Translations under genes and position numbers: made by a program | Source of the DNA: CAXQUZ01 sp942491145 | GTDB taxonomy: Bacteria > Myxococcota_A > UBA796 > UBA2385 | Assembly: GCA_942491145.1 (NCBI GenBank) | Contig: CALOBC010000035.1 | Coordinates: 372,001 to 436,000 of the forward strand | Reading direction: 5' to 3' | Length of the DNA stretch: 64,000 bases | Notes under the pieces: model-generated | The model's input: the letters and a program-made list of their open reading frames with translations, nothing else | What the model was told of the DNA's origin: nothing | Database searches by the model: none | In this document: positions 14,694 through 23,250 of the stretch, one piece after another | Layout of the letters: each line of letters opens with the position of its first letter | How positions within the stretch are numbered: position 1 is the first letter of the stretch

Positions 14694-16973
14694 ATGCGCA
14701 CAATCCGGCACCGCCCGTTCCTCCTCTTGTCCCTCCTGCTCGTCGCTTGTGCGTCGGGCGACCCCAAGCCCGGCGGTGACGCCACCGGGGATGAGGATGT
14801 GGACCTGGGCCCCGCCGTCACGGACTTCACCAGCCAAGCCGGCGGCTGCTACTCGCTGCGCATCGTCGAAGATGGTGAAGACATCGGCTTTGTGGCCCTG
14901 GATGGGGATGAGTTGAGCACCGATCCCGACGTGGGCGTCGCCTTGACCTTCCGCCCGTCCGATCTGGGCACTTACCTGCTCTATGATCCCGATGGACGCT
15001 GGATCTCCGCCGAGTCGGGGCCCCTCACCCGCGAGGCCAAGCTGCAGTCTGACGTGAGCCGGGCGGACGACACCTACATCTCCGGCGGGGAGTGGGTGCT
15101 CGAAGCCGGTGGGGTCTCGCCCTCCCGGTACCAGCTCCGCAGCCGCAAGCTGGGTCAGCTCTTCGCAGTGGGCGGCCTGGTCGCCGATGATGCCCTGGGC
15201 GCGCAGATCACCCTCGTGCCGGCCGAGGGCTGTGCCACACCCCCCGAAGCGAGCCTGGACGCGACCGGCACCATCACGCGCACGACGTGGGACGATGGCG
15301 ATCTGTACGGCTTGGCCGACGCCCACAGCCACCTGCTGACCAACTACAGCTTCGGCGGCGGCATCTTCCACGGGGGCCCCTTCCACCGCCTCGGCGTGGA
15401 GCACGCCCTGCACGACTGTGCCGTCGTCCACGGCGAAGACGGCCGGCGGGACTTCTTTGGCTTTGCCTACGACGGCGCCGGCAACGACACCTCGGGGCTG
15501 ACCGATGCGATCGGCGAGATCCTGATTGGCGAGCTCAACGACCCCAACCACATGACGCCCGGCTGGCCCGAATTTCCCGACTGGCCCAATGCCCGGCTGC
15601 GCACCACCCACCAGACCCAGTACCACCGCTGGATCGAGCGGGCGTGGATGGGCGGCCTTCGGCTGGTGGTGCAGCATGCGACGAGCAACGCGGTCATCTG
15701 CAACCTTGTGGTCGGCCAAGGCATCGCCCCGAGCCGGTACGACTGTGAGGACATGACCGCAGTGGACCGCATCCTCGACGAGACCCGCCAGATGGAGCGC
15801 TACATCGACGCGCTGAACGGTGGGGAGGGCGAGGGCTGGTTCCGCATTGTGGAGACCCCCGCCGAGGCCCGTGCAGTCATCGAAGAAGGAAAGCTGGCAG
15901 TCATTCTCGGCATCGAGACGTCCGACCTGTTCGACTGCCACCTGACCCCGCGCCACGACGGGCCGACCTGTGATGCGGCCTGGGTGGATGCCGAGCTGGA
16001 CGCCTACTACGCACGGGGTGTGCGGGCGCTGTTCCCGGTCCACAAGTACGACAACCAGTTCACCCCCGGCGACGGCAGCTCGGGCTTCCTGGAGCTCGGC
16101 AACTTTCTGAACAGCGGCCACTACACAAACCAGACCACCGACTGCCCGACTGGGGACATGCCCTCAGGCTTCGACGGTGGGGACGTCACCTTCGGTGGGC
16201 TCTTGCGCCCGCGGGACCCCTTCCTGTCGCCCGCCCCGCTGGACTTCAGCGGCTTTGGCGATGACCCTCTGGGGACCATTTTTCCCTATGTGGGTGAGAT
16301 CACTGGCGGACCCGCCGAAGGTGATTACTGCCAGAATGGCACCGTGACCGACCTGGGTGAGCACTTGCTCGAAGGCATGATGCAGCGTGGGATGATCGTC
16401 GAGCTGGACCACTTCCCCCAGTGGTCCTACCTGCGCGCCCACGAGATCTTGGAAGCCAACGACTACCCCGGCGCCGGCACCCACGGCCGCGAGTGGGGCG
16501 GGCGGTTGTACGCGCTGGGCGGCATCTCCACGGTGGGCGTGGGCACCTGCCGCAGCGCCGACCGGGCGGGTGCGATGCTGGACGACGTGGCCGCTGAGAT
16601 GGACAAGATTGTCGCTGTGGGCGGCTATCCGGGCACCCCCTTGGGCTTCGACTTCAACGGCTTCGCCCACGGACCGGGGCCCCGGTTTGGAGAGGACCGC
16701 TGCAGCGCACCCCAGGACGACCCGGTCACCTGGCCGTTCATGAGCTTGGCGGGTGATGTGGAGCTGACCGAGCCCCAGCTGGGCAACCGCACGGTGGACT
16801 TTGCAACCGAAGGCATGATCCACCTGGGACTGATGCCAGAGCTCATCGACGAGGCCCGCAGGGACGCCGGCGACGACGGGGCGCTGGAGCCGCTGTTCCG
16901 GGGCGCCGAGGCCTATGTGCGGATGTGGGAGCGGGCCGAGTCCCGGGCTGCCGCCCTGAGGGCCGAGGACTGA
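14694..16973 (+). CDS. lipoprotein metal-dependent hydrolase, amidohydrolase/M19-dipeptidase-like
   Basis: The signal peptide ends at lipobox LLLVACASG (Cys19). Residues 30-200 are a beta-rich N-terminal domain. From about residue 205 a TIM-barrel hydrolase follows: DAHSHLL supplies the first metal histidines, then LGIETSDLF, a VHKYDNQF segment, MIVELDHF and LGFDFNGFAHGPG near the C-terminus, an order resembling peptidase M19 and other amidohydrolase-superfamily members. The 759-residue length reflects the added N-terminal domain and an inserted loop rich in Cys (CEDM, CDAAW, CPTGDM, CQNG). The likely site of action is the periplasm or cell surface; substrate cannot be inferred. It is followed after 20 bp by a serine hydrolase gene, probably in one transcript. 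Confidence 0.7.
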   Translation: MRTIRHRPFLLLSLLLVACASGDPKPGGDATGDEDVDLGPAVTDFTSQAGGCYSLRIVEDGEDIGFVALDGDELSTDPDVGVALTFRPSDLGTYLLYDPDGRWISAESGPLTREAKLQSDVSRADDTYISGGEWVLEAGGVSPSRYQLRSRKLGQLFAVGGLVADDALGAQITLVPAEGCATPPEASLDATGTITRTTWDDGDLYGLADAHSHLLTNYSFGGGIFHGGPFHRLGVEHALHDCAVVHGEDGRRDFFGFAYDGAGNDTSGLTDAIGEILIGELNDPNHMTPGWPEFPDWPNARLRTTHQTQYHRWIERAWMGGLRLVVQHATSNAVICNLVVGQGIAPSRYDCEDMTAVDRILDETRQMERYIDALNGGEGEGWFRIVETPAEARAVIEEGKLAVILGIETSDLFDCHLTPRHDGPTCDAAWVDAELDAYYARGVRALFPVHKYDNQFTPGDGSSGFLELGNFLNSGHYTNQTTDCPTGDMPSGFDGGDVTFGGLLRPRDPFLSPAPLDFSGFGDDPLGTIFPYVGEITGGPAEGDYCQNGTVTDLGEHLLEGMMQRGMIVELDHFPQWSYLRAHEILEANDYPGAGTHGREWGGRLYALGGISTVGVGTCRSADRAGAMLDDVAAEMDKIVAVGGYPGTPLGFDFNGFAHGPGPRFGEDRCSAPQDDPVTWPFMSLAGDVELTEPQLGNRTVDFATEGMIHLGLMPELIDEARRDAGDDGALEPLFRGAEAYVRMWERAESRAAALRAED

Positions 16974-16993
16974 GCACGGGCCACGGGGGCAGC

Positions 16994-18004
16994 ATGTTGT
17001 GGATCGCTCTTGTCGGGATGGTGGCTGTGGCGTCGGCTGCGGACCTCAGTGCGCTCAATGCAGCCCTCGAAGATGCCGATAAACAGGGTGTTGTCGCGGT
17101 CTATGTTGAGCAGCATGGCGAGCCGGTGGTGGTCCGTCAGCTTCGCCCAGGGGCCACCCGGGACGGCAAGGGCCACCCCGAGCTCCACGACATCCGCTCG
17201 GCCGGAAAGTCGCTGACGGCGCTGGCCGTCGGGGCCGCCATCGCCGATGGGGCGCTGGGCTCAGTGGACGCGCCGGTGTGGCCGCTGCTGGGTGTCGCCA
17301 CGCCCGAAGGCCTCGACGACGTGCGGGTGCGCGACCTGTTGAGCATGTCTTCGGCGCTGGACTGCAACGACGGGGACCGGCGCTCCCCGGGCCAAGAAGA
17401 GCGGATGTACCGGCGGCGCGACTGGACCCGCTTTGTGGCACGGCTGCCTCGAGACCCGGCCTACGCGCGGGATGCCCAGGGTGTGGGGCGGTTCTCCTAC
17501 TGCACAGCGGGGGTGTTGTTGTTGGGACAGGTGGTCGAGAAGGCCGTTGGTGAGCCCTTTGATGTGTATGTGGGCCGGCGGATCTTGGCGCCGCTGGGGG
17601 TCGATGCGGTGCGGTGGCGGCGGTCCCGGTCCGGAGAGGTGCAGTCCGGCGGCCAGCTGGAGATTGGTGCCGCGTCACTCGCCCGCGTGGGGCGGATGGT
17701 GCTGGACCACGGGATGTGGGCGGGCGAGCCGGTTGTGCCCGCGGCGTGGGTGGACGAGATGCTGACGTCCCGACACCAGCTGGGCCCCCACGGCGGCTAT
17801 GGCTACCTGTGGTGGTTCTTCGAGATGCGCGTCAACGGCGAGCCCTTCGAGGTGTGGGCGATGATGGGCAACGGGGGCAACATTGTGGCGTTGTCGCCGA
17901 AGCGGGATGCCGTGGTGGTGGTGCAGTCGGCGGCCTACAACCGAAGCGATGCCCGGGAGAACTCGATGCGACTGGTGGGGATTGCGTTGGCCAGCCTGGA
18001 CTGA
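16994..18004 (+). CDS. exported serine hydrolase of the beta-lactamase/penicillin-binding superfamily
   Basis: The start at 16994 gives a short signal peptide (MLWIALVGMVAVASAADL). The protein has the class C-like fold signature: the SxxK motif SAGKS near residue 74, a VRDLLSMSSAL block, FSYCTAGVLLLG in the position of the YxN motif (Tyr present, Cys-Thr replacing Ser-Asn), and HGGYGYLWWF near the C-terminal KTG-like strand. Length (336 residues) is normal for family members that act as esterases or D-aminopeptidases rather than true beta-lactamases. It follows the M19-like lipoprotein gene by 20 bp. Confidence 0.85.
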   Translation: MLWIALVGMVAVASAADLSALNAALEDADKQGVVAVYVEQHGEPVVVRQLRPGATRDGKGHPELHDIRSAGKSLTALAVGAAIADGALGSVDAPVWPLLGVATPEGLDDVRVRDLLSMSSALDCNDGDRRSPGQEERMYRRRDWTRFVARLPRDPAYARDAQGVGRFSYCTAGVLLLGQVVEKAVGEPFDVYVGRRILAPLGVDAVRWRRSRSGEVQSGGQLEIGAASLARVGRMVLDHGMWAGEPVVPAAWVDEMLTSRHQLGPHGGYGYLWWFFEMRVNGEPFEVWAMMGNGGNIVALSPKRDAVVVVQSAAYNRSDARENSMRLVGIALASLD

Positions 18005-18097
18005 GTGTCGATTGCGTTTACCACTCAAACAAAGGGGACTGGTGCGGTGGTCCGGCGAACGGTGTAGACCGTGCCCCAACCCCTTCCCGGTGTGGTG

Positions 18098-18997
18098 ATG
18101 ACGACGCCCTGGACCCCCGAGCTCCCCGTGACGGCGGCGGTTGTGCGTGCGGTGCTGCACGCGTGGCGGCCGGAGCGCTCGCTGGAGGGCCTGCGCCGCA
18201 TCGGTGTGGGCTGGGACCACGCGGTGTGGCAGTGCGGCGATGTGGTGGTCCGTTGTCCCCACCAGCAGTCGAGTCTGGGGCTGGCTGCGAAGCGCTCGGG
18301 GGCGCTGGGCTGGCTCGCGGGACGGCTGCCGGTGTCCATCCCGAAGCCGCTCTTTGTGGCGCCACCCGTTGGGGGCCATCCCGGTCAGTGTGTGGTCTAC
18401 CAGGGCGTTGTGGGGGAGATGCCGGCGGCGTGTGGGCTGACCCTGGACGACCGACACCGCGCGGCACCCTTGCTCGGCCGGGCGCTGGGGGTGCTCCACG
18501 GCTTGAGCCTCGAAGATGCCCGCAAGCAGGGTCTTCAGGAGCGAGGGCTGCCTCAGGACGAGCTGCGGCTGCGCACCACCAATGGCCAGCTCCGGGCCAC
18601 GCAGCTGGCCAACACACGGTGGGCGGCACTGTCTCGGCGGGCCGTGCAAGGGATGGAGCCCCCACCCCAGGAGGGCGGTGAGCGAGCGGTCACCCATGGC
18701 GATCTGCACCCAGGGCAGCTGCTCTTTGGTGACCAGGGGCAGCTCATGGGCATCATCGACTGGGATGAGCTGCGCATCGGTGATCCCGCCATGGACCTGG
18801 CACTGGTGTATGCGCTGCTGCCGGCGGCATCTCGAGGTGCATTCTGGGCCGCCTACGGCACCCCGCGGTGTGAGGACCGAGCCCGCCATGTGGCCCTGTC
18901 GGTGAGCCTCGCGATCCTCGCCCAGGCCGCCGCGACGGACGATGTGGCGCTGGCGGAGGAGGCGGCCCGCAGCGTGGGGTTTGCGCTGGAGGGCTGA
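18098..18997 (+). CDS. aminoglycoside phosphotransferase (APH)-family kinase
   Basis: The catalytic motif HGDLHPGQLLF and the metal-binding IIDWDELRIGDPAMDLAL are diagnostic of the APH/choline-kinase fold, and the N-lobe shows VVRCPHQQSS and FVAPPVGGHPGQCVVYQ strands. At 299 residues it is a stand-alone kinase; substrates of such proteins range from antibiotics to small metabolites and cannot be told here. I use the ATG at 18098; a GTG at 18071 is in frame and would add nine residues. The gene starts 93 bp after the serine hydrolase. Confidence 0.82.
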   Translation: MTTPWTPELPVTAAVVRAVLHAWRPERSLEGLRRIGVGWDHAVWQCGDVVVRCPHQQSSLGLAAKRSGALGWLAGRLPVSIPKPLFVAPPVGGHPGQCVVYQGVVGEMPAACGLTLDDRHRAAPLLGRALGVLHGLSLEDARKQGLQERGLPQDELRLRTTNGQLRATQLANTRWAALSRRAVQGMEPPPQEGGERAVTHGDLHPGQLLFGDQGQLMGIIDWDELRIGDPAMDLALVYALLPAASRGAFWAAYGTPRCEDRARHVALSVSLAILAQAAATDDVALAEEAARSVGFALEG

Positions 18998-19063
18998 TCC
19001 CGGGTCCCATCGGGATAGGCGCCGGGGTGTGCTGGTGGCCGTCACTCTCCGCCCGGATGCTCC

Positions 19064-19837
19064 ATGTCCACGACCTTCCTGAGTGCCCGCTGGCGGCACC
19101 TCATCATGCTGAACTACGCGGTCGACCCGGCCCTGCTGGAACCGATTGTTCCCCGTGGAACACGGCTGGACATGCACGACGGCCAGTGCTGGGTGAGCGT
19201 CGTCGCTTTCCTGTTTCTCGACACGAAGGTGCTGGGGCTGCCGGTCCCTGGCCACCGCGACTTTGAAGAGCTGAACCTGCGCTTCTATGTGCGCCGGGAC
19301 GTGCCCGACACCGACCGGGGCCAGCCCTTCCGGCGGGGGGTGGCCTTCGTCAAAGAGGTGGTGCCCCGCTTCGCCATCGCGACAGTGGCGCGCATGCTCT
19401 ACAACGAAAACTACGTGGCCCTGCCCATGAGCCACATGGTCGCACGCCAGCCGGGTGCGGGGGATGTGGGGGATGACCTCCGGCTCGGCGACCGGGTGCA
19501 CATCGGCTTTCGCCAGCGGGGAACGACGCCGGAGTGGGGGGAGGTCGCGGCGACGGTGGCGGCGGCCCCCCGGCCCTTGCTGGTGGGCTCCCATGAAGAG
19601 TTCATCGCCGAGCACTACTGGGGCTATGCGCGGCAGCGGGGTGGGGGCACGGTGGAGTACGAGGTCCACCACCCAGCGTGGAGGGTGCACGACGTCGAGG
19701 ATGTGGTGTTGACGGGCGACATGGTGGCGCTCTACGGGGCTGAGCTGGGTGCGTGTCTGCAGCGTGCGCCCGACTCTGCATTCTTGGCCCAGGGGTCTGA
19801 GGTGCGGGTGGACGGCGGCGTGGAGGTGGCGGGGTGA
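19064..19837 (+). CDS. DUF2071 (YqjF-like) protein
   Basis: Residues show the DUF2071 pattern: SARWRHLIMLNYAVDPALLEPIVPRGTRLD at the N-terminus, WVSVVAFLFLDTKVLGLPVPGHRDFEELNLRFYVRR, VAFVKEVVPRFAIATVARMLYNENY, and a C-terminal HYWGYARQRGGGTVEYEVHHPAWRV block. The function of this acetoacetate-decarboxylase-like fold is not known. Its stop codon overlaps the GTG start of the following acetyltransferase by four bases (GTGA), so the two are translationally coupled. Confidence 0.85.
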   Translation: MSTTFLSARWRHLIMLNYAVDPALLEPIVPRGTRLDMHDGQCWVSVVAFLFLDTKVLGLPVPGHRDFEELNLRFYVRRDVPDTDRGQPFRRGVAFVKEVVPRFAIATVARMLYNENYVALPMSHMVARQPGAGDVGDDLRLGDRVHIGFRQRGTTPEWGEVAATVAAAPRPLLVGSHEEFIAEHYWGYARQRGGGTVEYEVHHPAWRVHDVEDVVLTGDMVALYGAELGACLQRAPDSAFLAQGSEVRVDGGVEVAG

Positions 19838-20619
19838 GCGACATCGACGCGCTGTTGGAGCAGAGCCAGTGGGACCCCTTCTGGTTGCCGTCCGGGGTGG
19901 GCATCGTGGACCGTCCCCGGCTTCGCTACACCCACGCCGCGCGGGATCAACACGCCCTGAACCAGGTCACAAGGGTGCGGGCTGCGAGTGGCGAAAACGA
20001 TGACTGGCATGCCATTGTTGATGAGGTGAGCCGGGCGCACCAGGGGGTGACGAGCCGCTGGTTGCTGGCCCGGGACAGCCAGCATCCCGGGCTGTTGCCG
20101 TACCTTGAGGCCGGGTGCTGGACGCAGGAGCATGTGCACCACGTGCGGTCGATGTCGAGTGCTGCGCTGGTGGACGTGCCTGAGGGTGTTGCCGTGGTCT
20201 CGGTGGACTCGGCGGCCCGGCTCACCGACTGCATTCGCACGTGCGAAGCGGCCTTCTCGATGCCCTCGTCGACCCTCTCGGCGGCCCGGGTGGACGACGA
20301 GCTGGGCGCCTTGGCGGGCGGCCGGGTGCATCGCTTTGTGGCCTACGATGCCGTGAGCCAACAACCCATGGCCTCGGGCGGACTGAACCTCTTTCCGGCC
20401 CTGGGCCTGGGCTTTCTGTGGGGCGGCGGAACCCATCCAGCTCACCGGCGGCGGGGGGCCTACCGGGCGCTGCTGGCGGCGCGGCTGGCGTGTGCCCATG
20501 CGCGGGGATGCCCGGTGGTGGCGGTCTATGCGCGGGAGGGCACGAGCGACCCCATCGTGGCGGCGCTGGGTTTTGCGCGCGCTGGCACGATGGTGACATG
20601 GGTGCGTCCGGCGCGGTGA
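19834..20619 (+). CDS. GNAT-family N-acetyltransferase
   Basis: The C-terminal half carries the GNAT acetyl-CoA site: MASGGLNLF, LGFLWGGGTHPAHRRRGAYRALLAARLACAHARGC (the RRRGAY pyrophosphate-binding loop) and DPIVAALGFARAGTM. The N-terminal 120 residues look like a degenerate first GNAT repeat. The GTG start at 19834 overlaps the stop of the DUF2071 gene, which makes the start unambiguous and implies coupled expression. Substrate unknown. Confidence 0.82.
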   Translation: MSDIDALLEQSQWDPFWLPSGVGIVDRPRLRYTHAARDQHALNQVTRVRAASGENDDWHAIVDEVSRAHQGVTSRWLLARDSQHPGLLPYLEAGCWTQEHVHHVRSMSSAALVDVPEGVAVVSVDSAARLTDCIRTCEAAFSMPSSTLSAARVDDELGALAGGRVHRFVAYDAVSQQPMASGGLNLFPALGLGFLWGGGTHPAHRRRGAYRALLAARLACAHARGCPVVAVYAREGTSDPIVAALGFARAGTMVTWVRPAR

Positions 20620-20665
20620 GCCCGCCGTGATAGCCTGGGTCTTCGGCACACTCTGGGAGACACGG

Positions 20666-21964
20666 ATGCGCGGCAGCACGATGGTGATGGGCGGCTTGGT
20701 GGTGACGGGTTGGCTGGTCGGATGCAACACGCCCACGAAGGCCGCGCCAGACGTGACCCCGACGCCGGATGACTGCGACTCGTCGGTGCGGGTGCCGACG
20801 GGCTTGCTGAGCGGTGATCCCGAGGCGCTTGCGGACGGCCATGCCGACGTGCTCGGTGCGGCGCCCACGCCCCTGCGGGTGCGCTACCAGTGGCCGGCCG
20901 CCAACCCGGCCCGCAACGCAGCGTTTCTGTGGCACACCGACGTCGACACGATGGCCACGCTGCTCCAGTTTGGCGCCGCTGACGGCTTTCCCGACAATGC
21001 GGTCACTCAAGAGGGCGGCACCTTTCGGTATGGTGGCGACGTGGCGGGCGAGGGGCCTTACCGCATCCACGAAGTGAAGGTCTGTGCGGGCTTGGAACCC
21101 AACACAACCTACAGCTACCGTGTGGGCGGCGACGGTGCGTGGTCGGACGTCTATTCCTTCACCACGCCGGGCGACCCGGGCACCTTCGACACCTTTCGGG
21201 TGGCGGTCGCGGGTGACTCACGGGGGGCCTACACGACGTGGGGCACGGTGGTGAGCCACATGGAGACCCACGAGCCCGACTTCTACATGTTCAGTGGCGA
21301 CATGGTCGAGCTGGGCGTGTTTCAGAACGAGTGGGACGACTGGTTTGATGCTGCCGGCGATGTGTTTGCGAGCAAGGCGCTGGTGCCCACCCACGGCAAC
21401 CATGAGTTTCTGTCGGTCCACTATTTTGCGCAGTTCTCCCTGCCGGGCAACGAAGAGTGGTTCTCGATTGACTATGGCCCGTCGACGCTGTTGAGCCTGA
21501 ACGACACGGTGCGAGACTTGGCCCACATCGAGACGGAACAGCGGGCCTTCATCGACGAGACGCTGTCGGCATCGGTGGCGCCGTGGCGCTTTGCATTGCA
21601 TCACCAGTCGGCCTACGCCACATGCTCCACCCATGGGTCGGACAGCAACGCCCGCAACGCATGGTCGGACCTGTTCGAGTCCCACGGGGTGCAAGTCGTC
21701 TTTGCCGGCCACAACCACATCTACGAGCGGTCGGTGCCGATCTCAGGGGGCGTGGAAGCCGCCGAGGGCGAAGGCACGGTCTATCTGGTGACGGGCGGGG
21801 CGGGGGCACCGTTGTACTCAGGCACCGAGCCGGAGTGGTTCGGTGCGGTGGCCAACCCGATTGAGCACTACGTGATTGCGGATGTGTCGCCGGCGGGCAT
21901 GGATGTGGTGGTGTATGACTTGTCGGACAACGTGATTGATGAGTTTCATGTGCCGGCGCCGTGA
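20666..21964 (+). CDS. purple-acid-phosphatase-like metallophosphoesterase lipoprotein
   Basis: A GGGAG site precedes the ATG at 20666; the lipobox is GWLVGCN (Cys20). Residues about 55-180 form an N-terminal fibronectin-III-like domain (LRVRYQW, LEPNTTYSYRVGGDG, YSFTTPG) as in purple acid phosphatases. The catalytic domain shows the metallophosphoesterase motifs in order: VAGDSRGA, FSGDMVELG, PTHGNHEFLS, ALHHQSAY and FAGHNHIYER. The product should be a surface or periplasmic phosphatase of 432 residues. A second, more divergent phosphoesterase lipoprotein is encoded at 49.1-50.4 kb. Confidence 0.9.
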   Translation: MRGSTMVMGGLVVTGWLVGCNTPTKAAPDVTPTPDDCDSSVRVPTGLLSGDPEALADGHADVLGAAPTPLRVRYQWPAANPARNAAFLWHTDVDTMATLLQFGAADGFPDNAVTQEGGTFRYGGDVAGEGPYRIHEVKVCAGLEPNTTYSYRVGGDGAWSDVYSFTTPGDPGTFDTFRVAVAGDSRGAYTTWGTVVSHMETHEPDFYMFSGDMVELGVFQNEWDDWFDAAGDVFASKALVPTHGNHEFLSVHYFAQFSLPGNEEWFSIDYGPSTLLSLNDTVRDLAHIETEQRAFIDETLSASVAPWRFALHHQSAYATCSTHGSDSNARNAWSDLFESHGVQVVFAGHNHIYERSVPISGGVEAAEGEGTVYLVTGGAGAPLYSGTEPEWFGAVANPIEHYVIADVSPAGMDVVVYDLSDNVIDEFHVPAP

Positions 21965-21974
21965 GCTGGCCACG

Positions 21975-22009
21975 ATCCCGTTGTGCCACCTTGAGTGCGC
22001 AACGGGGAT
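21975..22009. terminator. imperfect hairpin between convergent genes
   Basis: ATCCCGTTGTGC (21975-21986) pairs with GCGCAACGGGGAT (21997-22009) with one wobble pair and one bulged G, around a 10-nt loop. It lies between convergent stops at 21964 and 22028 and probably serves both. Confidence 0.5.
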
Positions 22010-22027
22010 GGCAGCGCCGTGCGTGCC

Positions 22028-22996
22028 TCAGGGAGCGGCGAAAGAGTAGTACGAGCTGGCGGTCTGGTACTGGCCTCCACCAACGGTCGCCAGCTCTCCG
22101 GATGCCACATTGCGGTCGCCGCCGCTCACGGAGCTGAGGTAGCCGCTGGAGGTGTTGTAGCGGCCCCCGCTGATGGTGCTGATGTCGCCGTTGGCGAGGG
22201 AGCGGTGGGAGCCGACGATGGCGGCGTAGTCGCCGCTCGCCTCGTTGATGTTGCCGGCAAAGAGGCCGCTCCAGCGACCGCTTGCGACGTTTCCGTAGCC
22301 ACCGACGGCCACGGCGTAGATGCCGCTGGTCTCATTGTCGTATCCCGACACAAGGCCGCCATAGCTTGTGTAGGAGTTCTCGTCGCCCAACACAAGGTTG
22401 TGGGACCCGCTGAGGTCTTCGGCACCCTCGGCATCGACGTCCGCGTTGTAGCCGATGATCAGGTTGCCCAGGCCGGTCAGGCTGCCACCATCGTCGGTGG
22501 AGCCGGAGCCGGACTGGACGTACACATTGGCGCCAGTGAAGACCACCTTGTCGTTGTCCACGTCGGCGCTCACGAAGGCCCTGAGGCCCGGCACCACCTC
22601 GCCCTCGAGGGCCGTGACCCGTGTCTCCAAGCCTGAGATGTCCGTCGGCACGAGCTCACCCTCGAGCTCGTCGACGCGGTCGGTCAGGTCCTCGAGCTCG
22701 TCGGCGAGGTCGGCCAGGTCCTCGAGGGCTTCGATGCGGTCGTTGAGGTCGTCGAGGGCAGACAGGTCGATGTCGCCGGTGGCGGCTGCGAGCTGGGCCT
22801 CCAGCGTGGCGATGGCGAGCGCCTGATCGTCGACCGTCTGGCCCAAGTCGTCGAGTTGCTCCTGAAGCGCAGTGAGATCGGCATTGCTGTTGCTCTCCTC
22901 ACCGCAGCCAACGAGGCCAGCGGTCAGGGTGGACAACACGAGGCCCAGGCGCAAGCCGGGGAGGAGGGTGGCGGAAGCGGGAGTGGTGAGGGTCAT
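22028..22996 (-). CDS. lipoprotein with coiled coil and trimeric-autotransporter-like head repeats
   Basis: The ATG at 22996 yields a signal ending in lipobox AGLVGCGEE (Cys31). Residues about 38-130 are heptad-rich (LTALQEQLDDLGQTVDDQ and similar), a coiled coil. From about 165 the sequence consists of short degenerate repeats of the Hep/Hag (YadA head) type, GG.N.ASG...S...GG, for example AVGGYGNVASGRWSGLFAGN and ISGGRYNTSSGYLSSVSGG. YadA-like heads form left-handed parallel beta-rolls as trimers. The order is reversed compared with autotransporters (lipid anchor, stalk, head, with no C-terminal beta-barrel). Length is 322 residues and the protein ends immediately after the repeats. Confidence 0.75.
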   Translation of the reverse strand: MTLTTPASATLLPGLRLGLVLSTLTAGLVGCGEESNSNADLTALQEQLDDLGQTVDDQALAIATLEAQLAAATGDIDLSALDDLNDRIEALEDLADLADELEDLTDRVDELEGELVPTDISGLETRVTALEGEVVPGLRAFVSADVDNDKVVFTGANVYVQSGSGSTDDGGSLTGLGNLIIGYNADVDAEGAEDLSGSHNLVLGDENSYTSYGGLVSGYDNETSGIYAVAVGGYGNVASGRWSGLFAGNINEASGDYAAIVGSHRSLANGDISTISGGRYNTSSGYLSSVSGGDRNVASGELATVGGGQYQTASSYYSFAAP

Positions 22997-23250
22997 CGGT
23001 GCGCCTGTGGGTCTGGGGACTGTTGGGGTCGGTCCGCCTGGGGCGTGTGCAGCCGCAACCCACCGATCCCGAGACGGGCAGTGGGGCGGATGGCTTGCGC
23101 TTGGCGGAGCCGTGTTGGTCGGGTGTGTGGAGCGTTGTGTCTCGCCCCCCACGACGCCAAGCTATGTCCCCGAGCGACGGGCCACCATTACCGCACCATA
23201 CTGCGCCTTTCCAAACCTTACGGCGACTCTGCGTGTGGGCCCAAGACGCC

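Noticed and set aside
23217..23222. A TTACGG box upstream of the head-repeat lipoprotein as part of the phased-array regulon
   Set aside because: Only one copy is present and no 10-bp phasing is seen.
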